DNA of 64,000 bases from Serilophus lunatus (lineage: Eukaryota > Chordata > Aves > Passeriformes > Eurylaimidae): the NCBI GenBank assembly GCA_013399895.1, contig VXBA01003087.1, forward strand, positions 372,001-436,000, given 5' to 3'. Numbering within the stretch: position 1 is the first letter of the stretch; each line of letters opens with the position of its first letter. Below are positions 27,089 through 39,500 of the stretch, in pieces. The notes beneath the pieces are model-generated. The model ran no database searches. It had not been told where the DNA came from and was given only the letters and a program-made list of their open reading frames with translations. The position numbers and the translations under genes are program-made.

Positions 27089-27265
27089 CCACAGAATGGT
27101 TCGGGTTGGAAGGGACCTTAAAGCCCATCCAGTGCCACCCCCTGCCCTGGGCAGGGACACCTCCCACTGTCCCAGGTGGCTCCAACCTGGCCTTGGGCAC
27201 TTCCAGGGATGGGGCAGCCACAGCTTCTCTGGGCATCCTGTGCCAGAGCCTGCCCACCTCATGCT
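27089..27265 (-). mobile_element. CR1 LINE fragment
   Basis: CACAGAATGGTTCGGGTTGGAAGGGACCTTAAAGCCCATCC, GGCAGGGACACCTCCCACTGTCCC and CTTCTCTGGGCATCCTGTGCC are the antisense CR1 3' region. It is very similar to 46001-46190 and, in the opposite orientation, to 36360-36563. Confidence 0.92.
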
Positions 27266-30039
27266 CAGCTTCTCCTTCACACACTTGTGAATCCTGGTGA
27301 GACTTCCCTGGATGTATTAACCTTACTCAGGACTCTCTGGAGTTCAGCTGTCCCTCATGAATCACTGCTCACAGTAAGAGATCCATGATGTGGGGCATTA
27401 AGCATGTCCCTCTCTCATCCAGCAGCTGATGATGATGAACTTTTAATCCATCTGCTGGATCATGCAGGCTGGGATTTCTCAGAGGAGGCTACAGGGGGTT
27501 ATGTGGCAGGATCAAGGGTTTTGATGGGCACACACCACACATTCCCAGACTGCTGTTTTACAAGCAAATTACTGTTGTTTATGTCATAGACTTCAGGTTC
27601 TTGACTTATAAACAACACAGGACAGCTGCACAGATCATATGCAGCCCAGAAATCTCAAAAGGCCACCCCTGTTATATCTAAATTATGAGGTGGGCAGCGG
27701 TCCAAGTTTTCCTGAGCAAGTAGTTGTCAGTTGGAAGGTTTCCAGAACAGACAATACCATCACACTTGGGGATCCTACTCCAGGCTAAACGAGATCTATT
27801 TTTATATTAAACTCTTTGGGCAAAAGATCTGGTGATCTCATCCAACCTGATAATATCAGATGCACAGAAATAGCATAAAAAATATGTAAGTACCTATGAA
27901 AACTGTAGCCCTCAGACCTTCTCCTGCTGGATACTGAGCATCTTTTTTTGTGGAAAAGAAATCGAGAGATTTAGATACTTGGGGTGATTAGCCAGGTAAT
28001 TAGCCATTACTGATGATCATGAGCACAGCAGTAATTCTCAGCATTTCCCTGAATGCATTGTAATGCATCTGATAATGGAAGAAATAGTGTCAAGATTGAC
28101 TTCAATGTGCATTTCTACGACCTCTTCAGAAGCTGAGTTAAAAGGGCCTCTGTTAGATATTGACACGTCCATTTATAAAAATCTATAAAGATGCTTGATA
28201 TGCATGACCTTAGACTTCTAAAATATTAGGTAACCAAGGATTTGTTCAGAAATTATGTTCAAATTATTCTCTTTCCTCAGAGCCAGTGTTTAAACAATCA
28301 CCTAAAGAAAATATTTTCATATCTTCTGCAGCTGAACATTTCTGAGCAGGGGAGCATGCACTCCCAGCATTTCCACTGTTCAGGAAATGAAACTTGTGAG
28401 AAACATTCACAAATATTAATTCTCACATTAAAAAACAAAACTGTTGTAGATTTCTACAGCCAGTGAAAATAAAGTAGCTTTTTTTTGTATTATTTGACAT
28501 AGAAGTTTTTAGAACTGCAAGATTTTAAGATTTGATTTTTATTAGGCTAAAGAAAAATGGTAAAGATCCAAACCTTTGGGGGCTTATGGAAAAAAGGAAA
28601 GAACCTTCACCACGTTAACACATAAATCAGGCAAGATTAGGAGCCAACACAAGTATGATTTAAGAAATGCATTAGTTTATATAACAGAGAAAGTGAAACC
28701 CCCAGGACATGGAGAAAACAATCTCTTTCCCTTCAAATCTGGGATCTGCTGCATTATAGCACCAATGGGCACAGGGCCATCAACACCAGTCTCGGCAAGA
28801 AGCCTTCTCCTCCTCAGGCAGGTTCAACAAAGAAACTCTTTCCAAAGCCAAATGAGTTCATATAAATACCCAAAGAAAAGGCCAGAGGACTATTTATAGC
28901 CCTTTCCTATCTTTAAATCTGTGAATGTGCCATAGCAGTGAGTCAAAGGGAACCAATCAGCCCATTCCTTTAGAGGTACCTGAGCAGAGCCAAAGACTTG
29001 AGAGCATGATAAAGGCTATGAAAATAGGAATATCCATGAAAAGGATAAGTAAAGAAACATTCCAGACCCTTATAAAGGGATAAAAGCTGAAGTTTATTGC
29101 TTACACCCTTACTTACAACTCTCCAGTGGGCAGTGAGAGCATCCTACTACTGCTTTTTAAACACCTCCGAATTAAAAAATGACACCTAGAGTTTAAGAGC
29201 CAATAATAGATTTGGCAGATGAAAGTGTTGGGGTTTTTTCCATTGTCATTTCACAAAATGCCCAAGAAATGATGGAAAACAATCAGCAGCCACTACTAGC
29301 CTAGAACCATCATGAAATGTTACTGTCATTGCTAAGAAAGCTCAGGTGACACAATCCAGTTTAAAAGCACTTTGAGGAAATCCCTGTCCACTCATGAGAA
29401 CACAGTGCATTAAAAAAGAATCAGTTTTTATTATCTTTCTTAAGATGTTTTGATTTTAAGTTCTTCTCTGTTGTGTCAATGAAAAACTAATTGATAAGCC
29501 TTTGCACTTAGCTTTAATTTTTAAGGTCTTTAAGGCTTCTGTTTTTAACACAAAGTGGGGCAAAAGCACTTAAAATGCTTCTGCTGAAGCTAATAGATCA
29601 ATTAGTCAGCATTATCTTGTAAATATGTAGACAAATTTAATTTAGAAAGTATGATTCTGGGCCTGAGATTATCTTTAATATCCCCTCAATCTGCTGCACC
29701 TTCCAATGGGAAAATTACAATCACCTAAGCAAAGAAGGGTCAGATTTGCTTAATTATTCACGTGCTCAAAAAAGAAATTTAATTTACAACTACCCAAAGC
29801 AAAGTGTGCACAAAGGACCTAAAATCTCAGAAATTCTTTACAATTCTACCTAGGCTTTCACATGGATAAAGCACAGTCTGTTTGGAAAACCCGCTGTGCC
29901 AAAAGGGCAAGTCTTGATTGGAAAAGTAATTTTCAATTAATTAAACTGCTGTAATTTTGCAGTTCCTCCAAAGAAGCAGAAAAAGCTGAAGACATTGCAC
30001 TCTGCTGTGTCTAAATGTGGGAACACAAACATTTGCAGG
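27266..30039. other. Intergenic, nothing recognised
   Basis: AT-rich tract between CR1 copies. No gene or repeat recognised. Confidence 0.55.
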
Positions 30040-30094
30040 TGACACATATATAGACATAATATATATAGACATACATATATATATAGATAGATAG
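30040..30094 (+). repeat. AT-rich (TA)n/(GATA)n-like simple repeat
   Basis: An irregular mixture of TATATA and ATAGAC/ATAGATAG units leads directly into the hairpin at 30095-30147. Confidence 0.8.
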
Positions 30095-30147
30095 CTACAT
30101 ATGTTTTATGTCATCCTATATATAGGACAACATAAACCAACATATGC
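30095..30147. repeat. Imperfect palindrome (hairpin-forming)
   Basis: The left arm TATGTCATCCTATA is mirrored by TATAGGACAACATA around a centre at 30120/30121. The outer CATATG is repeated in inverted form on the other side with a 3-base offset. It is probably derived from the adjoining AT repeat. Confidence 0.7.
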
Positions 30148-31095
30148 ATTTGAGCCACAGATTCTTTAGCAAAAAGCTAAGACAGAAAAAGCCCAGAATT
30201 TCAGCTCCCAGGGTATTTTTTATGACTCCTGTTCAGAAAACAAAATTACAAGTTTACTTATCCGCTGAAAATACTTGGGCGGAAGTTCCTGGGAAGCCGT
30301 AACCATGGACCCCAAACTAAGCCATTTTTTACTGTCATTTCCCAGAGTTCAACAACTTTGCACTGCTGTCCTTTTGGTTTTGAGCCCCAGACAATGCAGC
30401 AGCTGCCAAGAAACATCTTCCCTGGACGCAGTGACCGCTTGGCCTCCGTCGGCCTCGCAGAACTCAACCCTTCCATGACGCAGGGGACTGGACACGCTAA
30501 CCAACAAAGGGCTCCTTCCAAAACTCTTCCTGTGATTATGTGCTGATTAAAGGCCTGTGTGGATTTCTGGCTTGTTTCCCCATTTTGCTCCGAATTCCTC
30601 AAGCTTGGACCTGCATCATTTTATGACATCCAGTGTTGTATCAAGGCCTATGAATAACTGCCCCTCTCCCTTGTGTGTCTGCCCCAGTCACATCTGCCTC
30701 TTTTTTTGCTTTCCCTGTGTTTTTTTAGTAATTTATTTTCTGTATTGCAACCATACCTCTTGTACACAGACCTCCCACCAGCCCCTGCACACACAGAACC
30801 AGCACAAGCAGCCTGACATTTCCATGGTGGATTCTTCAGAGAGCTTCCAAAAAGATGCCCTTGATAAACACAAGCACAGGCAGCAAGAGTTTCACTGCTG
30901 CTCATGACATTCCAGCTTAAATAAACTTAGAAGGAGCAAGTGGTCACTGGAGAGGAATCTGAGGGTCTCAAGGAGAGCAGCAAGCAGTGCACATCTCTGC
31001 TGTTACGAATGGTTTGTCTGGCATTGCTTCAAAACAGGCAAATAGGAGAGAGGTCCAAAAGATGTGTCTCAGTGACATTGAGATCTCAGTCTGCC

Positions 31096-31224
31096 AGAAT
31101 TCAAGGAGTGTTTGGACAACACTCTCAGGCACAGAGTGGGATTGTTGGGGTGTCTGTGCAAGGCCAAGAACTGTATGATCCCTGTGAGTTCCTTACCAGC
31201 TCAGGGCATTCTGTGATTCCATGA
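31096..31224 (+). mobile_element. CR1 LINE 3' fragment
   Basis: CAAGGAGTGTTTGGACAACACTCTCAGGCACAGAGTGGGATTGTTGGGGTGTCTGTGCAAGGCCAAGAACTG is a CR1 3' region of the same type as 59800-60024. It ends GGCATTCTGTGATTCCATGA. The repeat may extend left towards about 30930, where similarity is uncertain. Confidence 0.75.
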
Positions 31225-31745
31225 CTGATCAGTGTGTGAGTTACTGCACACATGGTGTAGCTCTTACCCACATGAGCCACGTCTCCTCTAACTCATGGAG
31301 GCACCATCCAAAGCAAGGGAGCCAGGCAGCCTGGCTTTAGGGAAGAACTGTTTCAGCTCCAAACTGTTTGGATCAGGAACAGTGACATTCAAACATCCAC
31401 TTACTGCCTTTTGTCTTGACAATTGTCTATGTGGTAAATCAACAGCTACAGGGGATTACCTGGACCCTCTTAGTGGAAAACTTCCTCTTTTATTTCAAAG
31501 CTTTTGCTGAACCATATGTGGATCTCTGGTTATTCCCTGGGAAGGAAAACAAATATGTAAGCTGACTGCACTTACTATGACAGTTTTTGAATAAAGAGGT
31601 GACTGACAGGTGAGTTTATTCGATTCAGTTTCAGATTCGATTCTGTCAAAGTGACAGAAAAAAAAAAGTGTGACATGTTCACAACTGTTTTACAGTTGCA
31701 ACCCTTACACCTCATCCATGGCAAATGCAGCTGGGCTCCCACACT

Positions 31746-31770
31746 GGTTACATCCCAGATGGATGTAACC
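31746..31770. repeat. Perfect 10-bp hairpin next to CR1 5' end
   Basis: GGTTACATCC, loop CAGAT, GGATGTAACC. It lies about 38 bases before the long CR1 copy. Confidence 0.75.
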
Positions 31771-31781
31771 TATGGATGATA

Positions 31782-31808
31782 ATATAATTCATGATTATAT
31801 AATTCATG
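31782..31808 (+). repeat. 12-bp direct repeat at CR1 junction
   Basis: ATATAATTCATG occurs at 31782-31793 and again at 31797-31808, abutting the first CR1 bases. Confidence 0.7.
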
Positions 31809-32514
31809 GGGTTCAACAATGCCACGTGCAAAGTGCTGCACCTCGATCAGGACAATCTCCACTATCAGCACAGGCTGGGGAATAAAGGGATTGAGAGCAG
31901 CTCTGTGGAGAATTTCGGGTGTCTGATGGGGTGACAAATTGGACATGCCCTGTCCATGTGTGTTGGCACTCAGAAACCCCTCATGCCCTGAGCTGATCCC
32001 ACAGCATGAGATTCTGCCCTTCTGCCTCCTCAGGTGAGACCTCACCCGCAGAGCTGGCTCCAGCCCTGGGATCCAGCACAGGAAAACATGGAGCAAGTCC
32101 AGACAAGGCAACAGGATGATCAGAGGGCTAGAACACCTCTCCTGTGTATAATGGTTGAGTTGAGGTGGTTCAGCCTGGAGACAAAAAGACTTTGTGGAGA
32201 CCTTACTACAGCCTTTTGGTTCCAAAGGGGGCTTACAAGAAAGAGACTTTTAACATGGTCTGTAGTGACAGGACAAGGGGGCCAAATGATTTTAGGTTGA
32301 AAGAGGGGAGATCTAGATTAAATGTTAGGAAGAAATGCTTCTCTGGGAGGGTGGTGAGCCCTGGCACAGGGTGCCCAGAGAAGCTGCCCCATCCCTGAAA
32401 GTGTCCAAGGCCAGGTTGGAGAAACCTGGGATAGTGGAAGGTGTCCCTGCCCATGGCAGGGGGTGGCACTGGATGGGCTTTTTTCCCTTCCAACCCAAAA
32501 AACTTAGGATCATA
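31808..32514 (+). mobile_element. Longest CR1 LINE copy, end of reverse-transcriptase ORF plus 3' UTR
   Basis: This 5'-truncated sense copy of about 700 bases starts GGGGTTCAACAATGCC and covers the C-terminal part of the CR1 second reading frame (GTGCAAAGTGCTGCACCT, ACAGGCTGGGGAATAAAGGG, GACAGGACAAGGGGGCCAAATG, TTAAATGTTAGGAAGAAATGC). It then enters the 3' UTR (CTGCCCATGGCAGGGGGTGGCACTGGATGGGC). Frame changes and stops show it is dead. Its 5' junction is flanked by a hairpin and a short direct repeat. Confidence 0.92.
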
Positions 32515-34335
32515 TTTAGGAGTGGCAAAATGAGGGTCATACATCACTATTTTGGAAAAACACACCTGGAAAACCTCTATGAGAAGACAAAGGGAGAACT
32601 GCTTTGTCTCACTCTGAGCTGCCACTCAATTTTGCCAAGCAATGGCTACCAGCAGTAATCAAAGAGGCAGAAAAATCTTATTTCCATGGCAACAAATTAG
32701 TGTAGGGATTGCATCTTGAAGAGTTCCCAGCCTCACCCTTTACCCATTGTTCTGGTGAGAGAATTTGCTGCCTCCATACACTGAGAAACTGAGGGGTGAG
32801 GGGAACGTTCCTGTGCCTTAGGTAAGAGTGCTCCCTTCTGGCTGCACATTCCGTCTGAAAGGAAGTGATCTTCATTTGACCAGATATAAATTGAGAAAAT
32901 CAAGCATCGTGTTGTCCTATGCACTTTAAAAAAAACAAAACAAAAAAACAAATAGCTTATAAAAGTTAGGGAACGCACACCTGGGTGCAAACAGGATTTC
33001 AACACTATCAGAACCACTCACACACTGCCAAGACACTTTAGGAGGGGAAAACACTTTTAAAGAGGGAAAATAAATGTCAGAAGACAAGTATAAGCACATT
33101 CAGCTGAAGATTTCCATGGATACATTTCCAAGAGCACAAGCTGCACCGTGCTTCTCCCAACCATTTCATAGATAGCCTACAAACTTCACAATGATTGGAA
33201 TTCTAAGTACTGCAGAGCTAAATCAATTGCTTCGATTTTCAGCCAAAAATGGTCACCCTTCAGTGAGGGATTAGGCCAATTTAATTAGAGGAACAGACAG
33301 GACTATTCATTGAACTACTCTTAACAGCAGTTTTTATTTCATCAGCAGGTGTGAAACACAACAACTCAGACTATTTTTGCTGCTTAAAATAATTTCCAGC
33401 CACAGGACCCAGTGAGGTTAGGGAATGCTTATTTCAGCAAATAAAGTTTCCATGTGTTTGTATGATAGAATATAAGATTTTTATCCAGCCAGTAAATTTA
33501 TGTAACAGTTCTTGAAAAGGGTTTAGATATTTAAGAAAACTGCCATGCACACAGACCAGGGTGGGTTACAGATCTGGTTGAGATCAGAACTAAGCATGGA
33601 GCAATCCATGGTTCTCACCTCACACAGAAACTAATCCAAAGTACTATTTCTTCAGCGTGTTTGGGAACGTTATCTACGGTTCATAAAGGGCGTTTGAAAA
33701 AACAGTCCTTACAAAACAGTCCTTGGTTGTTGAATGATGGTTTTTATACTTTCCTCACTAAAAACCCTGCTACAGACTTTATTTGCCATAGTACCTTCCA
33801 TAATCTCAGGCAATCATGAGATGTAATTAATTGCTTTCATACTGTCACTACCTCTGACAAATCCCAGGGAGTGAATTCAGGATGAAGAGGGAGCATTTCA
33901 CTCACAAGCACATCCCTGAGCACGTTTCCTGTTCTCAGCCAGCAAATGGCTGCACAAAATACGTGTAAGATGATAACCACAGACACTCTTCTCATTCTGG
34001 ATCATCCTCTCTTCCTCTTTTAGATGTGCAAATATTTTAGGAAATGTCCAAGTTGTTGGAGGTTTGGGGTTTTTTTATTACCGTGTTTGATCTGCTAAAA
34101 CCTGTTCAAGGTAGCAAAGCCCAACGAGGTACCCAAACACACACCAGCACCTCCCTTCTCAGCGACGTCTTTAGAAGCTCAGAAGAGCTCCATGGGATGT
34201 TATTAAGGCAGGGGCGGTGTGGGAAGCGCATCTGAAGGATGCTGGACGTCCCGTTACAGATCCTGCGGTGCTCCAGGCTCCGCTTTCCCAGGCAAACACC
34301 GACCTCTGCGGGCAACTGGGAATGGTGCAAAATAA

Positions 34336-34533
34336 AGCACTAAAGAAAGGGCGGACGAACCTGAAAGCAAAGTCAAAAAGCTTGGTGAACCTCTCTGTAA
34401 GACAGTCGCCACGCTGAAGGAGAATATGGATCTTCTGGATGCAATGGTGAACTTCAGGAGCAGCTCCACTCTTCACCAAAACACCTCCATGAGTTACATG
34501 TCGTCCTTCAGTGACCAGATTTCTTTCCTGTAA
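34336..34533 (+). pseudogene. Unidentified coding-like remnant
   Basis: A 65-codon stop-to-stop frame contains KKLGEPLCKTVATLKENMDL, then LDAMVNFRSSSTLHQ and ends SDQISFL. The composition looks protein-like (mixed, GC-leaning third positions) and the block 34.1-34.75 kb is richer in CpG than its surroundings. There is no good start codon, and upstream frames are interrupted by TAA at 34333. The antisense strand is also open from 34572 to 34171 (133 codons). It could be a fragment of a processed pseudogene. I cannot name a source gene. Confidence 0.25.
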
Positions 34534-35965
34534 ACAGACTTGATTCAGGATGCACACCCCTCCTAATGCCAAGGGAATGAGTCACCAACGCGACCCTCCC
34601 AGTGCCCCAAGCCCACGAGGGAGCGCGGACGTCTGAGTGCACAGCCCCGTGCGAGCCCCTCTCCCCTGGCTGCCCCGTCCTGGCATTGCTCGAGGGTGGG
34701 TAACCAGGAGGGACGAGCACATGTCTTGTGGCACAGGATGGCCAGGATGGCTCCTCCTTGTCTCACTTCAATACCAGGGCAGTGCCAGCAGGTACAGAAC
34801 CGCCACTGTGGCCATGGAGACTTGGGCACACCGGGAGGAAAACCAAGGCACACATTATGCCACAAAGTGCAAAAACATGGAAGGGCAGTGGGAAGTGGGA
34901 AGGTGGGGCCAGTCTTTCCCTGACAGCAGGAGGCTGCTCTGGCCATTTCAGTGTGGAAATAACTGAATGGGCCAACATTTTAGGCTTTTCTGTGTCTTAA
35001 AACCACAACAGGGCAAGACAGTGCAGTCCCATGAGAAATGGGAGGTGGGAAGCACATTGTTCCTCATTCTGCACTGTGTTTTAATCTTCCTTAAGTTAAT
35101 GACAAGGATGCAAACAAATGGAGTTTTCCTAATTGGTTTAGGATCAGTCTCCACGTCAAGATTTAATCCATCTTTTTGCAACAAAGGGGCTTTTTGAGCC
35201 AATGATGAACAACTGTAATTTTGCAAATATTCCTCCAAGTGCAAATTCTCCATATAAACTATCATGAAATAACATCAGTAATCAATTTTTCACAGAGATG
35301 TATTTCTGCAACTATGACATGTACGCTACAGTTTGCTAGAAGAGAAAATGTAATTAATGACAGTAAGGGCATGCTTTAACCTAAAACTGTAGAAGTGATA
35401 TCTCATTGAAAGTGATGAGGAAAGAAAAACATTTTGAAAAAAAATTTTGAAAGAGGGAAAACCTAAAAATTTAAGAAAGTTTGCCAGTTGCAGAAGACTA
35501 AATTCTTTCAAAATGGTATTTTTAGGCCTGACAAAGCATTTTTGCCATGCTAATTTAAAAGGTTTTCTCCACAAGGTTTTTTATGTTCCTGTGGCTTGCA
35601 GTAGGGAGAACATAGAAAGTTGTAAAGTCCCATCCAGGCCTTGCACTAAAATAATACTGTCACAGAGAACATCTCCCAATGTGAAGCTGTAAAAATGGAC
35701 AAAACAGATAAAATTCTGCCTACATGATATTGTCTGAAAACAGTGATACTATTTTTTCACAAGGTATGAAATGTCTTGGTTTGCCCTTTGGAACAGAGCT
35801 AAGTGAGCATCTCAGTTTAACAGGATCTTCCATTAAAAATTAACAACTATCTCATAAAAGACATTTAAATAAGGAAGTGAAAGAAATGAAACTCCTAAAA
35901 TCCCTGGCAGCTGGTACTCAGGTAGGGAACAACTCAGGGCAGGCTCAGCAAAGACAGACAAGAGT

Positions 35966-36058
35966 CATGGAATTGTAGAATGGTTTGAGTTGGAAGGGAC
36001 CTTAAAGCTCCTCCAGTTCCACCCCCTGCCATGGCCAGGGACACCTTCCACTACATCA
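35966..36058 (-). mobile_element. CR1 LINE 3' end
   Basis: GGAATTGTAGAATGGTTTGAGTTGGAAGGGACCTTAAAGC and CCAGGGACACCTTCCACT are the antisense CR1 3' end. It forms an inverted pair with the plus-strand copy at 36360-36563. Confidence 0.88.
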
Positions 36059-36359
36059 AACAGGAAACAAAACCAGGCAAACAAAGAACTGATGGATATA
36101 AATGTCTACAAAAATGCTAGAAATGGAGGGGGAAATGTCGCTGAACTGGAATGTCTAACATTAAAAATAACTATTGCCATTTCAGCTTCTTTCCCCGGTG
36201 TCCAAATCAGGACAGTGGCCCTGCAGTGACATGGGCCAGCTCCCTCAGCACTCATGGGCACACCTCTCTCCTGTGGACCTGAATTGCATCCAATTTGTGT
36301 AAATGTTCCCTAACCTGATCCTCCTCCACAGGAGCAGGAGTCTATGCCGGTCTTTCTGA

Positions 36360-36563
36360 GATCTTCCCTGTGAGGGTGGGCAGGCCCTGGCACAGGGTGC
36401 CCAGAGAAGCTGTGGCTGCCCCATCCCTGGAAGTGCCCAAGGCCAGGTTGGAGCCACCTGGGACAGCGGGAGGTGTCCCTGCCCAGGGCAGGGGGTGGCA
36501 CTGGATGGGCTTTAAGGTCCCTTCCAACTCAAACCAATCTGTAACTCTATGATCCTATGATCC
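36360..36563 (+). mobile_element. CR1 LINE 3' fragment with tail repeats
   Basis: This sense copy runs from GAGGGTGGGCAGGCCCTGGCACAGGGTGCCC to CTTCCAACTCAAACC and ends with CTCTATGATCCTATGATCC, the CR1 3' octamer-type repeats. Confidence 0.93.
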
Positions 36564-39500
36564 TTCTTGGTTGCAAAGCATACAACTATATGTCACAGCC
36601 TCAACTTCAGATGTTTAAATACAAGTCTTCCATTTAAAACTGCTCTGACTTTAATGTTTCTCAATGCCACGTAAGTCATTCATATTTTCCATAGAACAAA
36701 ATTCACCCTCCCCATTTTTTCATTATTGTTCTGTAAGTGCTTCATTTTTTAGTAGTGAGTAATGACCAGGTGATTTATTTAAATATTATTTTTTTATTAC
36801 TTAAATATTCCCATCATTTCCATTAATAGTTTAATCTTTTTTTAGAAACTGGAATCCCATCATAGTTCAGAAATAATTAAAAGACCAGGGTTGTCAGGGC
36901 ACCTTTCCTGCATTGGTAACAGGTGCTCACACTGTGTTTATAATCCATGTGTATCTTCAGCATTTTGAATGCACCTGGCTCTGCAACACCAAGGTGCCAT
37001 CTGTGGCTCTTCTTCAGGCTCTGTTATTTTCCTTCCTTCCTTCCCAATTATATGTATGCACTAAATCCTTTAAACCTCTATCCAGTCTGAGACTTCATTG
37101 GCTCAAACTAATGAGCAGAATTTTCTATATCCCTCCTGGTAATCCTATTACCTGACCAAAGCTATTTCTGCAAGGGTCATCATTACAGAGAGATGTAAAT
37201 CCGAGAGCAGATCTGTCTGTGGTCAGTTGTAATCCAGCTCCTCTCCTGGAAACCACCAAGGACTTTGGGGAAAGTGGAGCTGAGGAACTGCCCCTCTCAG
37301 GTAGAGTGATTTGTATATCCATTGCCTTTCGAGTTTTATTTCAGTAGGGGAACAAAATATGGTGTTTTCAAGATGTATTAGTAGTGTATCAAAAGTTCTA
37401 ACAAAGGAATTTAACTGATAGGGTCTTTCAGAAGAGCCTCCCCTTTGTCATCAGGCTGAAATGTGGCTGTTGACATAAAAACTGATGCCAGGTTTCCACT
37501 TGTGACTTTGGCAGGGGGGGGTTGATTAAGCTGGGAATAACATGCTGTGAGAATTGTCATTATTGGTGCTTTCAGTGAAGGCAGGTTTGGCTGTAGCATG
37601 AACAGTGAGTGGTGCTTCACTCCAGGTGGAGTCACCTGGAGGAGGAGGAAATAAATTACAAATCAGAGCCTTGAGCTGCTGACAGTTTGTGCCCAGACTA
37701 TTGGAAGTGACACCTGTATCTAATTTAACAGAGCTTTTTATATTCCTTGCATGGGATCCTCTCCTTCTCTATTGGATTTTGTCATTGATTTAAATCAAAA
37801 TGGGATTTCTGCTCTTTTGTAACCTACCTTTGAATACAAACCTCTATAAGAATCTGCAAGAGAATATAAACACTCCATTTCTGCCTGGAGTGGGACGGAA
37901 CTGTGAGCCCTGAGGAAGGCGGAGGGAATCAAACCTCTGGGATAAACTCCAGAACATTTTCATGTCTGAGTCCCTTTGGAGTCTCCAAGAAACTCTAAAT
38001 GTGAACTTTGGAATGAATCTTTCTTGTCCAGGTATCTAGTTTCAGCTTGGTTTTGCAAGGATTGTTTTCTTGCAAGAGAATGTTTGGGTGAGTGTAGATA
38101 TTGGTGTGAAAGAATAACAAACGAAATGTACAATGGACCAGACATTCCCCTGTGGAGCTGGTGTGACAACATCAGCGTAGGTAGGTTACAAGTAAGTAAC
38201 TAGAGGGATAAATTGTGTGTTACATAAAAAGACAAAGGGAGCTCCCGTTTTTGACTCCAAGGGATTGCTTTGTACAGCTGAGATGCCCTAGAGGATGAGC
38301 ATGTTGTGAATTGTACAGGTCTGAGTGGTCAGGAAACTTCAGGGCAAAATTACATCTTGAGTTCTTCTTCCACTCCCCTACAAAAAATATGATCTGCACA
38401 ATCAGTGGCTTTACAGGTTTTCTGCAAGTACTTGAAATTTGTTTTGACAGGAAATAGTTTCAACATAAGTCACTCTTCTGCTGCTGATCTGCACCAGATT
38501 CCGGAATTACATGTGAGTGCTTCATCCTGCTTCAGAATGGGATTTTAAGCTGATCTCTGTTATAAATATTAATGTCTAATCCTAGCAATTATAATTACAG
38601 CCCAGCTGAAAACATGGGGAAATGCATTAGGGAATGGCAGATAATCATCAAAATAATACAACTTGAGGGCAAATTACATAGTTAAAGATGGTTGCAATAC
38701 ACATTGTTAAGGGAATTCAACTCTAGCAACAATAGATGTCAAAACCATCACAGGCTTCCCTTATTCCTCACTTACAAAGTGCAAAAATAGGTATTTTACA
38801 CCTTCAAAGAACTCATTATTCCACCTGTTCATACCCTCAGCTCAACTATAAAGATTTTTCCAGGCTGGATAACACCATTACAGGGCATTCACTGTCTCTT
38901 TTCAGCCTCAAAAGAGCAAAGAGAGCATCAATTCAGAAAAAAAGGCCTGACCAATGTAATCAGTGCAGAAAAAAATCTCTATAAATATCACTCTAGACTG
39001 GATTAGAGGGATTAGTCAGCTCAGTGGGGCCAATACCTACAGCTCCAAGAGGCTGCAATTCTTACCATATGCACAAGATTAGCAACTTCAGAGGAGTATT
39101 AAATGCAGAAGTGCAAGAACTAAGGAAAAATCTATATCACTCTTGTATTTTCCTCCCTTCATCCTTAAAATTCCATGCATACACACTTTTTATTGGCCTA
39201 CGATCTTCTTAGACCACTTTCACACAGCGGCTTAATACCAGAATTACAAACTCATGTTCCACAATCCTGGGGACAGAAAACCCTCCAGTGTGTGCAACCC
39301 TCTTAGCCAGGCATTGGGGAGCAAGGAGAGGAAAGAAAATCAGATTGTCTCCAAGATTTGGTTTCTTCAAGGTGGCAAAAGGAAACTCGGCAAACTCAGC
39401 TGCAGAGTCTGGTAACCAGCTTTCAGTGCTATCTATCCCTTTTTAAACTACACAATAGGCTCATTCTAAGGTATATGGCTAAACACAGGAAATTTTTATA

